NCBI GenBank assembly: GCA_030150595.1
Contig: JASLFQ010000147.1
Coordinates: forward strand, 1-5,478
Length of the DNA: 5,478 nucleotides
Direction: 5' to 3'
DNA from: Aquirhabdus sp.
GTDB lineage: Bacteria > Pseudomonadota > Gammaproteobacteria > Pseudomonadales > Moraxellaceae
A program made the translations under genes and the position numbers. Positions 1 to 5,478 of the stretch are shown here, piece by piece. Positions within the stretch are counted from its first letter, which is position 1; the number at the start of each line of letters is the position of its first letter. Below the pieces are notes generated by a model that saw only the letters and a program-made list of their open reading frames with translations, searched no databases and was not told the DNA's origin.

Positions 1-134
1 GTGCAGCGGTACTTGGTAAATTTGCGGATTTGTACGGCATTGGCTATGTCTATCATCTTTGTGCGTTTTTGCCGTTGCTCGGATTATTGGCGATCTTCCT
101 GCCCAATATGCATGACGCAAAATCTAAAGTGTAA
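1..134 (+). CDS. MFS transporter, C-terminal end (probably Fsr-type), partial
   Basis: The frame with codons starting at base 3 is open from the window edge to a TAA at 132-134 and encodes 43 residues. It reads as the last membrane segment of a major facilitator superfamily transporter: a GKFADLYGIGYVY stretch, then a hydrophobic helix (CAFLPLLGLLAIFLP), then a short polar cytoplasmic tail ending in KSKV. The pattern of a small 'GK-AD' loop followed by 'YxxCAFLPLLGLL-FLP' resembles, from memory, the C-terminus of the fosmidomycin-resistance (Fsr) family, proton-driven drug exporters of the inner membrane. Only about a tenth of such a protein is present, so the subfamily is tentative. It is followed by a stem-loop and a separate promoter region, so it is probably not cotranscribed with the genes downstream. 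Confidence 0.7.
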   Translation, partial: AAVLGKFADLYGIGYVYHLCAFLPLLGLLAIFLPNMHDAKSKV

Positions 135-148
135 ATATTCAATAGAAT

Positions 149-179
149 AAGTCTGCTATTTAGATCAAATAGTAGGCTT
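149..179 (+). terminator. Stem-loop after the MFS gene, probable intrinsic terminator
   Basis: Bases 149-161 (AAGTCTGCTATTT) pair with 167-179 (AAATAGTAGGCTT) around a 5-base loop (AGATC). As RNA this is a 13-bp stem with eleven Watson-Crick pairs and two G-U wobbles. It lies 15 bases after the MFS stop codon, a usual place for a terminator. The weak point is the 3' side, which reads CTCCC and not a run of T. The base sequence is A-rich on the 5' side, so the minus strand has a somewhat more T-rich exit. It may act as a moderate terminator or as an mRNA-stabilising 3' hairpin. Confidence 0.55.
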
Positions 180-209
180 CTCCCAAGTGCATTATGAGAT
201 CAGAGACAT

Positions 210-244
210 ATATTAATAATTGTTCATATATCAATAATTAATAT
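210..244. promoter_or_regulatory. Long AT-rich inverted repeat upstream of the TetR gene
   Basis: Bases 210-222 (ATATTAATAATTG) and 232-244 (CAATAATTAATAT) are inverted copies matching at 12 of 13 positions, separated by 9 bases. The right arm ends at the proposed -35 element of the TetR promoter. Size and position suit a binding site for a dimeric regulator, either the neighbouring TetR protein or another factor. The AT-richness also makes chance symmetry more likely and suits nucleoid-protein binding. The function is inferred from position only. Confidence 0.4.
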
Positions 245-271
245 TGTACCTACTAGTATGTATGCTAATAT
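244..271 (+). promoter_or_regulatory. Predicted extended -10 promoter for the TetR gene
   Basis: A TG dinucleotide at 263-264, one base, then TAATAT at 266-271 form an extended -10 element. It keeps the first T, second A, fifth A and last T of the sigma-70 consensus. A weak -35 (TTGTAC, 244-249) sits 16 bases upstream. Counting the last T as position -7 puts the transcript start at base 278, the A of the ATG. The palindrome 247-262 fills the spacer between the two elements, so a bound protein would block polymerase. Confidence 0.45.
247..262. promoter_or_regulatory. Palindromic operator candidate in the TetR promoter
   Basis: The 16-base site reads TAC-C-TACTAGTA-T-GTA. Its two halves match at 7 of 8 positions, with the perfect core TACTAGTA at 251-258. 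It lies between the proposed -35 and -10 elements, 15 bases before the TetR start codon. TetR-family dimers typically bind palindromes of this size and often repress their own gene, so this is the best candidate autoregulatory site in the window. No similar palindrome is evident before the RND gene, which leaves open whether the same protein controls the pump directly. Confidence 0.5.
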
Positions 272-277
272 TTTGCG

Positions 278-916
278 ATGAAAACTAACCCTGAAAATCA
301 CTCGCCTGTGATTCCAAAAGACGCTGATTCGCGTGAGCGCCTCATTACCAGTACCCAACAATTACTTTGGGAGCGCGGTTATATCGGCACAAGTCCAAGC
401 GCGATCCAAGAACGATCTGGTGTAGGTCAAGGCAGTATGTATCACCATTTCAAGGGCAAGCCTGAACTTGCTCTGGCAGCGATTACGCGTAGTGCGTTAG
501 AGATGCAAGAAACCGCCGAATCTCGATTCTCAAGTCAAGGCACTGCCATTGAACGTATTTCAGCGTATTTGCATTCAAAGCGTGATGTCCTCCGTGGTTG
601 CCAAGCAGGTCGTTTGGTGCAAGATCCCGATGTGATTGCCAATGCTGACCTACGACAGCCACTAGATGATTTATTTAATTTTGTCCGTTTAAGATTGATC
701 GAGATCATTCAATCTGGACTGGATAGCGGCGAATTTGATGCCGCACTGAATCCTCGAAATACCGCAGAGATGATCGCGGCATCCATTCAGGGTGGCTATG
801 TTTTGGCTAGAGCAGCCAACTCCATTGAGCCTTTTAATCGGATGGTTGCAGCGGTGATTGACATGCTGCAAGTGCGTGCAAATATCGCCGCTCAAGAGAG
901 AAACTCATCCTCTTAA
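278..916 (+). CDS. TetR/AcrR-family transcriptional regulator
   Basis: This 212-residue protein has the usual TetR size and layout. An N-terminal three-helix DNA-binding domain (about residues 17-65) contains the helix-turn-helix: TSPSAIQERSG (38-48) followed by VGQGSMYHHF (49-58), with the family's typical 'YxHF--K-EL' exit into helix 4. Residues from about 70 to 200 form a helical ligand-binding and dimerisation domain of divergent sequence. It contains a GCQAGRLVQDPDV stretch (107-119) with the only cysteine, C108. The family normally represses transcription as a dimer and releases DNA on binding a small molecule. Position before an RND pump on the same strand suggests it senses a pump substrate, which is inference. 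The ATG at 278 is the first start after an in-frame stop at 266-268. There is no Shine-Dalgarno sequence before it, and the best promoter places +1 on this codon. The tail (AQERNSSS) is polar. Confidence 0.93.
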   Translation: MKTNPENHSPVIPKDADSRERLITSTQQLLWERGYIGTSPSAIQERSGVGQGSMYHHFKGKPELALAAITRSALEMQETAESRFSSQGTAIERISAYLHSKRDVLRGCQAGRLVQDPDVIANADLRQPLDDLFNFVRLRLIEIIQSGLDSGEFDAALNPRNTAEMIAASIQGGYVLARAANSIEPFNRMVAAVIDMLQVRANIAAQERNSSS

Positions 917-976
917 TGGTGTCATCATTTTTCAAATTCGCGTATTACCTTCGTTTTTAGCAAGGACATGACGCTT

Positions 977-996
977 TTCTCAGATGGAACTGAGAA
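977..996. promoter_or_regulatory. Perfect inverted repeat upstream of the RND gene
   Basis: TTCTCAG (977-983) and CTGAGAA (990-996) are perfect inverted copies separated by ATGGAA. The right arm overlaps the proposed -35 element of the pump promoter, so the dyad is well placed for a repressor. It has no T-run after it, so a terminator is unlikely. If transcribed from the TetR promoter it could also form a 7-bp RNA hairpin. Its sequence is unlike the palindrome before the TetR gene, so binding by the same regulator cannot be assumed. Confidence 0.45.
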
Positions 997-1017
997 CCAC
1001 ACGATTACTGTTCTAAT
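990..1017 (+). promoter_or_regulatory. Predicted promoter of the RND pump operon
   Basis: TCTAAT at 1012-1017 matches the sigma-70 -10 consensus at 5 of 6 bases. CTGAGA at 990-995 matches the -35 at 4 of 6, with a 16-base spacer. Transcription would start near base 1024, giving a leader of about 33 bases that includes the ribosome binding site. Two direct copies of CTGTTCTA (1008-1015 and 1018-1025) begin exactly 10 bases apart and span the -10 and start region. Read-through from the TetR gene is an alternative source of pump mRNA. Confidence 0.4.
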
Positions 1018-1042
1018 CTGTTCTACATTTCCGCGCTGTGCT

Positions 1043-1047
1043 GGGAG
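1043..1047 (+). promoter_or_regulatory. Ribosome binding site of the RND permease
   Basis: GGGAG lies 9 bases before the ATG at 1057. It lies only 3 bases before the in-frame TTG at 1051, which is too close for efficient initiation. This decides the start in favour of ATG 1057 and a protein beginning MFGIVRIAL. Confidence 0.65.
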
Positions 1048-1056
1048 TCATTGTTT

Positions 1057-4000
1057 ATGTTTGGAATTGTACGTATTGCCTTGCATCGTCCATATACCTT
1101 TGTGGTATTGGCGATCTTGTTGCTCATCATTGGTCCATTGGTCGCACTTCGCACACCCACAGATATTTTTCCAGATATTAAAATTCCGGTTATTGCCGTG
1201 GTTTGGAACTATACAGGCCTGCCTCCCGATCAAATGAGTGGTCGGATTGTCTTGCCTTATCAACGGGTACTCACCACGACGGTCAATGACATAGAACATA
1301 TCGAAGCCAACTCATACACAGGCGTGGGCATCGTTAAAATCTTTTTCCAGCCAAACGTGAACATTCAGACCGCGAATGCTCAGGTGACTGCGATTTCACA
1401 GACCATCGTCAGACAAATGCCTGCAGGAACGACGCCGCCGCTGATTTTGAACTACAGCGCATCTACGGTCCCGATTCTTCAGCTTGCGCTTTCAGGTAAA
1501 GGACTCACGGAACAAAACCTCGGTGATTTGGGGTTGAATACAGTTCGTACTAAACTGGTTACTGTGGCTGGTGCTTCGATTCCCTACCCTTACGGTGGTA
1601 AAACCCGCCAAGTTCAGATCGACTTAGACACAAAAGCCATGCAGGCTCGTGGTCTATCGGGGCAAGATGTTGCCAACGCATTAGCCGCACAGAACTTGAT
1701 TACGCCAATCGGCACCCAAAAGATCGATGATTTGGAATACGCACTTCAGTTGAATAATGCGCCATCAGCGCTCGAAGGCCTCGCCAATTTACCGATTAAG
1801 AACGTCAACGGTGCAATGGTTTATATGCGCGATGTTGCCAATGTTCGCGACGGTAATCCGCCACAAACCAACATTGTCCATGTAGAAGGCAGTCGCTCGG
1901 TACTGATGTCTGTGTTGAAAAATGGTTCAGCATCGACATTAGCCGTGATCAGTGGTGTCAAAGAACAAGTGCTCGCACTGAAAGCCATTGTCCCTGAGAA
2001 CTTAAAAATATCGCTCATTGGTGACCAATCTGTCTTCGTACGCGGTGCAATTAGTGGTGTCGTGTTTGAAGGTCTAACCGCAGCGATATTAACAAGCTTA
2101 ATGATTCTCTTGTTCTTAGGTAGCTGGCGCTCGACCGTGATTATTGCGACGTCGATTCCATTATCAATTCTCGGTGCGCTGATTGCTCTTGCCGCTGTTG
2201 GCGAAACACTGAACATTATGACACTCGGTGGGCTCGCGCTTGCAGTGGGGATTTTGGTCGATGATGCGACGGTGACGATTGAGAATATCAACTGGCACTT
2301 AGAACAAGGTAAAGATACCGAGACTTCAATTTTGGATGGTGCAGCGCAAATTGTGACGCCAGCATTCGTCTCACTCTTGTGTATCTGTATCGTGTTCGTG
2401 CCGATGTTTTTCTTAAATGGCGTAGCACGCTTCCTGTTTGTGCCAATGGCTGAAGCAGTGATGTTTGCGATGATTTGGTCGTTCATTTTGTCACGTACGT
2501 TAGTTCCGACCATGGCGAAATATCTGCTCAAGCCACACGCACCGCTCACTGACGGACATGGGCATGATGTGCAACCGCCCAACAAAAACCCATTGATTCG
2601 TTTTCAACGTCGCTTTGAAGAACGTTTTGAAGGTTTACGTGAAATTTATCATGGGTTATTGGCGATGGCGCTCACGCACTATCGTCTATTCGTGACGGGT
2701 TTTATGATCTTTGTCGTGGCGTCATTCTTATTGGTGCCATTCCTTGGACGTAACTTTTTCCCATCGGTAGATTCTGGGCAAATTCTTATTCATGCACGCC
2801 TCCCTATCGGCACGCGCGTAGAGCAAGGTGCAAGTCAGTTTGCGGATATTCAAGCGAAGATTCGTCAGATCATTCCAGCCAAAGAACTGGATACGATGAC
2901 TGACAATATCGGCTTCCCTGTCTCTGGGATCAATATGGTCTACAACAATACGGGGATTATTGGATCGTCCGATGGTGATATTCAAATCGCGCTGACGGAA
3001 AAACATCATCCAACCGCCGCGTACGTGCAAAAGTTGCGGGAGGAATTACCACGGCTATTTCCAAGCGTCACATTCTCGTTTGTGCCAGCTGATATTATTA
3101 GTCAGATTTTGAACTTTGGTGCACCCGCGCCGATCAATCTGCAAATTCGTGGGCCTAAACTGGATGCAAACTTTGCTTATGCCAATAAGTTATTGACCAA
3201 ACTGAAGCATATTCCAGGCATCGCGGATGTTCGCATTCAGCAATCGCCGCGTGAACCCACATTGAATATCGATGTTGATCGTACGCGCGCGCAATTGGTT
3301 GGACTTTCAGAAAAAGATGTGACCAATAGTCTCGTCGTCAATCTTGCGGGTTCTGGACAAGTTGCGCCGACCTTTTGGCTCAACCCTCAAAACGGCGTGC
3401 AATATCCAATTGTGGTTCAAACCCCACAATATCAGCTGGATACGTTGACTGACCTTAAGAACCTCCCACTCACGGGTAGTCCAGCAGTTGCAGGAGCAAT
3501 ACCGCAGGTATTAAGTAGTGTTGCCAATGTTGAACGGGCGAGCAGCAATGCGGTTGTTTCCCAATACGACATTCAGCCTTTAGTGCAGATCTTCGCAACC
3601 ACTCAAGGTCGTGATCTTGGCGCAGTCGCTGCTGACATCCAAAAAGTGATTGATGACAGTAAAAAAGATCAACCTAAAGGTGCCAACATCTATTTACTCG
3701 GTCAAGTCCAAACCATGAATACAGCCTTTTCTGGTCTGTTGTTTGGTTTGCTCGGGGCGATTGTATTGATCTACTTACTGATCGTCGTCAACTTCCAATC
3801 ATGGAGTGATCCATTTGTGATTGTGACGGCTTTGCCTGCCGCATTGGCGGGGATCGTCTGGATGCTGTTTACCACGCACACTACGCTCTCTGTTCCAGCA
3901 CTCACGGGCGCGATTATGTGTATGGGTGTCGCGACAGCAAACAGCGTCTTGGTCATCAGTTTTGCCCGCGAGCGACTCGCTGTACTCGGCGATCCTGTCA

Positions 4001-4308
4001 AAGCAGCGTTGGAGGCAGGTTTTGTCCGCTTCCGCCCTGTATTGATGACCGCACTCGCGATGATGATTGGTATGGCACCGATGGCTCTAGGTCTTGGCGA
4101 AGGCGGTGAACAAAACGCACCGCTCGGTCGTGCTGTGATTGGAGGGCTACTTTTCGCCACGATCGCAACACTGATCTTTGTGCCTGTCGTGTTTAGCATC
4201 GTTCATCGTGGCTATTCTAAAAATGGCAATGGAAAAGACGGCAAAAACGACCAGCCGAAAACTGACGATCACGCCCCTATTTTACCGACTGGAGAATCCC
4301 ATGTCTGA
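1057..4308 (+). CDS. RND efflux transporter permease subunit (AcrB/HAE1-like)
   Basis: A 1083-residue inner-membrane pump of the resistance-nodulation-division superfamily, near the usual 1,030-1,060 length of AcrB-type proteins. The classic two-fold layout is visible. TM1 is at about 13-31, with a large periplasmic loop at 33-336. TM2-6 lie between 337 and 485, TM7 at about 544-563, and a second loop at 565-890. TM8-12 lie between 893 and 1050. TM4 carries the paired aspartates D402-D403 (GILVDDATVTIEN), equivalent to AcrB D407/D408 of the proton relay. TM11 keeps R991 and T998 (VRFRPVLMT), equivalent to AcrB R971 and T978. The TM10 lysine (AcrB K940) is replaced by A961 (GVATANSVLV). Loop motifs such as 'RTPTDIFPDIKIPVIAV' and 'GEGGEQNAPLGRAVIGG' suit the HAE1 side of the superfamily rather than metal pumps. 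It should export amphiphilic compounds using the proton gradient as a trimer; the substrate cannot be told. A charged tail of about 33 residues (1051-1083) follows TM12. It overlaps the adaptor gene by 8 bases. Confidence 0.96.
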   Translation: MFGIVRIALHRPYTFVVLAILLLIIGPLVALRTPTDIFPDIKIPVIAVVWNYTGLPPDQMSGRIVLPYQRVLTTTVNDIEHIEANSYTGVGIVKIFFQPNVNIQTANAQVTAISQTIVRQMPAGTTPPLILNYSASTVPILQLALSGKGLTEQNLGDLGLNTVRTKLVTVAGASIPYPYGGKTRQVQIDLDTKAMQARGLSGQDVANALAAQNLITPIGTQKIDDLEYALQLNNAPSALEGLANLPIKNVNGAMVYMRDVANVRDGNPPQTNIVHVEGSRSVLMSVLKNGSASTLAVISGVKEQVLALKAIVPENLKISLIGDQSVFVRGAISGVVFEGLTAAILTSLMILLFLGSWRSTVIIATSIPLSILGALIALAAVGETLNIMTLGGLALAVGILVDDATVTIENINWHLEQGKDTETSILDGAAQIVTPAFVSLLCICIVFVPMFFLNGVARFLFVPMAEAVMFAMIWSFILSRTLVPTMAKYLLKPHAPLTDGHGHDVQPPNKNPLIRFQRRFEERFEGLREIYHGLLAMALTHYRLFVTGFMIFVVASFLLVPFLGRNFFPSVDSGQILIHARLPIGTRVEQGASQFADIQAKIRQIIPAKELDTMTDNIGFPVSGINMVYNNTGIIGSSDGDIQIALTEKHHPTAAYVQKLREELPRLFPSVTFSFVPADIISQILNFGAPAPINLQIRGPKLDANFAYANKLLTKLKHIPGIADVRIQQSPREPTLNIDVDRTRAQLVGLSEKDVTNSLVVNLAGSGQVAPTFWLNPQNGVQYPIVVQTPQYQLDTLTDLKNLPLTGSPAVAGAIPQVLSSVANVERASSNAVVSQYDIQPLVQIFATTQGRDLGAVAADIQKVIDDSKKDQPKGANIYLLGQVQTMNTAFSGLLFGLLGAIVLIYLLIVVNFQSWSDPFVIVTALPAALAGIVWMLFTTHTTLSVPALTGAIMCMGVATANSVLVISFARERLAVLGDPVKAALEAGFVRFRPVLMTALAMMIGMAPMALGLGEGGEQNAPLGRAVIGGLLFATIATLIFVPVVFSIVHRGYSKNGNGKDGKNDQPKTDDHAPILPTGESHV
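4291..4294 (+). promoter_or_regulatory. Ribosome binding site of the adaptor gene, inside the permease gene
   Basis: GGAG lies 6 bases before the ATG at 4301, within the last codons of the permease. The spacing is ideal and fixes the adaptor start. Its location under ribosomes finishing the permease points to coupled translation. Confidence 0.7.
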
Positions 4309-5478
4309 ACCATCTCAATTTGAACAACCGATACGCACGATTTCCCCACGTAAATTGAGTTTAGCGGGCATCATTGTTGCGATTATTCTGCTGATTATCG
4401 TCGTAATCGGGCTAATTTCTCGTGCCTCGAGCAATACAGCACTCAAAGACTGGACAGAGAAACAAACCATTCCCAGTGTCAATGTTGCGTTACCAGTGAG
4501 TGCCAATGGAAAAGCAACATTGGATTTACCAGGTCAACTATTGTCCTATAACCAAGCCCAGATTTATGCGCGTGCCAGTGGTTATCTGAAAGACTGGAAA
4601 GCCGATATCGGTGATCATGTCAAAGCAGGTCAAGTCATTGCCGACATTGACACACCAGACCTTGACGCACAGCTTGCCCAAGCCAAAGCAGATATGGCGA
4701 ATGCTCAAGCCGCGTATATCCTTGCAAAAAACACAGATACGCGCTGGAAATTACTGCCACCTGATGCAACATCTGCACAAGACCTCGAAGCCAAAAGTAG
4801 CGCTGTCGTTGCTGATCTGGCATTGCTAAAATCAGCGCAAGCGAATGTTGATCATTTGCAAGCGTTGCAGAAATTCAAATACATCACCGCGCCGTTTGAT
4901 GGTGTCATTACTGCTAGAAATACCGACATTGGTTCATTCATTAATGCCAATGGTGCAAGCGGTGCCAACAGCGCGACGGGATTGCCATTATTCATTGTTT
5001 CGAGTATTAGCAAATTACGCGTCTCGGTGAATGTTCCACAGAACGAAGCGACGGCAATCAAATTAGGTACTGAAGCAACATTGACGACACCTTCTCTCGT
5101 TGGTCAATCGTTTGTGGCTAAAGTCAGCGCACTATCTCATGCAATCGATGCCAGTACAGGAACAACATTGATTCAATTTATTGTTGATAATCCTGATGGA
5201 TTGTTGCTGCCAGGTGGTTTTGTCAATGCCAGCATTGCACAGCACGGCGCCTCAGCATCACTGCAAATTCCTGCCAGCGCACTGCTCTTTGATAAAAATG
5301 GCTTACGCGTTGCGACGGTCGATCAGAACAATCATGTCGTGTTCAAGACGGTAACAATTGCACGTGATGAAGGTAAAGTCATCGACATCGGTTCAGGACT
5401 TGCAGCCACAGACCGCGTCATTACCAATCCACCAGATGGATTAGTGACTGGAGATGTAGTGAATATTGTTGCTGCGCC
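4301..5478 (+). CDS. RND efflux periplasmic adaptor subunit (HlyD/AcrA-like MFP), 3' end cut off
   Basis: The frame stays open from ATG 4301 to the window edge (392 full codons), and similar adaptors are about 390-420 residues, so only a few residues are probably missing. A short cytoplasmic N-terminus is followed by one membrane anchor (about 20-40, LSLAGIIVAIILLIIVVIGL). No lipobox cysteine is seen, so it is anchored by this helix and not as a lipoprotein. Next come the first half of the lipoyl/barrel-sandwich domain (about 83-118, with ARASGYLKDW and GDHVKAGQVIADID), an alpha-helical hairpin (about 120-190), and the second lipoyl half (about 193-214, with TAPFDGVITARNTDIGSFI). A beta-barrel (about 228-310) and a membrane-proximal domain (from about 318) complete it. 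The hairpin tip reads RWKLLPPDATS (148-158). The protein should bridge the permease encoded just upstream and an outer-membrane TolC/NodT-type channel. The gene overlaps the permease gene by 8 bases and has its own ribosome binding site. Confidence 0.94.
   Translation, partial: MSEPSQFEQPIRTISPRKLSLAGIIVAIILLIIVVIGLISRASSNTALKDWTEKQTIPSVNVALPVSANGKATLDLPGQLLSYNQAQIYARASGYLKDWKADIGDHVKAGQVIADIDTPDLDAQLAQAKADMANAQAAYILAKNTDTRWKLLPPDATSAQDLEAKSSAVVADLALLKSAQANVDHLQALQKFKYITAPFDGVITARNTDIGSFINANGASGANSATGLPLFIVSSISKLRVSVNVPQNEATAIKLGTEATLTTPSLVGQSFVAKVSALSHAIDASTGTTLIQFIVDNPDGLLLPGGFVNASIAQHGASASLQIPASALLFDKNGLRVATVDQNNHVVFKTVTIARDEGKVIDIGSGLAATDRVITNPPDGLVTGDVVNIVAA

Noticed and set aside
977..996. 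Reading the TTCTCAG/CTGAGAA hairpin as an intrinsic terminator for the TetR gene
   Set aside because: The stem is only 7 bp, lies 60 bases after the stop codon and is followed by CCACACG, not a T-run.
1051..1056. TTG at 1051 as the permease start
   Set aside because: The ribosome binding site GGGAG is only 3 bases from it but 9 from the ATG at 1057, which is also the stronger start codon.
968..1237. Plus-strand 89-codon frame starting in the spacer and running into the permease gene
   Set aside because: The AAGGA before its ATG is only one base away, too close to work as a ribosome binding site. Most of it overlaps conserved TM1 coding sequence in another frame, and its Cys/Trp-rich translation resembles no known leader peptide.
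1821..2585. Long minus-strand open frame of about 254 codons inside the permease gene
   Set aside because: It lies wholly antisense to a strongly recognisable RND coding sequence. Its translation is rich in Ser/Thr/Ile without domain or membrane pattern, and no sensible upstream site is seen. It is a by-product of codon use on the other strand.
3771..4199. Minus-strand open frame of about 142 codons
   Set aside because: It is antisense to conserved TM8-12 of the permease, and its low-complexity Ala/Ser/Thr/Ile translation mirrors hydrophobic codons. It is not a gene.
4611..5061. Short open frames on both strands within 4611-5061
   Set aside because: All overlap the adaptor gene, whose single frame stays open to the window edge and shows lipoyl, hairpin and barrel features throughout.

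Overview
The window reads as an efflux locus from a Gram-negative bacterium. An RND-type inner-membrane pump, its periplasmic adaptor and a TetR-family regulator lie in a row on the + strand, just downstream of the tail of an MFS transporter gene. The envelope-spanning pump design, the moderate GC content of the genes and the AT-rich spacers fit a proteobacterium. A gammaproteobacterium of the Acinetobacter/Moraxellaceae kind is my guess, but nothing here fixes the genus.

Layout: bases 1-134 are the last 43 codons of an MFS transporter resembling the fosmidomycin-resistance (Fsr) type. It is followed by a 13-bp stem-loop (149-179) that probably ends its transcript. Bases 180-277 are an AT-rich control region with a long inverted repeat (210-244), a compact palindrome (247-262) and an extended -10 promoter. 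That promoter places the predicted transcript start on the ATG of the TetR gene (278-916), so this gene may be translated without a leader. The 140-base spacer 917-1056 holds a perfect 7-bp hairpin/operator-like dyad, a likely promoter, two direct repeats 10 bp apart and a good ribosome binding site. The RND permease (1057-4308) and the adaptor (4301 to beyond the window) overlap by 8 bases and are almost certainly cotranscribed and translationally coupled.

How the parts work together (inference from families): the permease would use the proton gradient to capture compounds in the periplasm or inner membrane. The adaptor would link it to an outer-membrane channel, whose gene is not in the window and may follow the adaptor. 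The TetR protein would repress its own promoter and/or the pump operon until it binds a ligand.

I see no RNA gene, mobile element, CRISPR array or evidence of an undescribed system. The points most worth a second look are the missing TM10 lysine in the proton-relay region of the permease, the shortened hairpin-tip motif of the adaptor, and the architecture of the two control regions.
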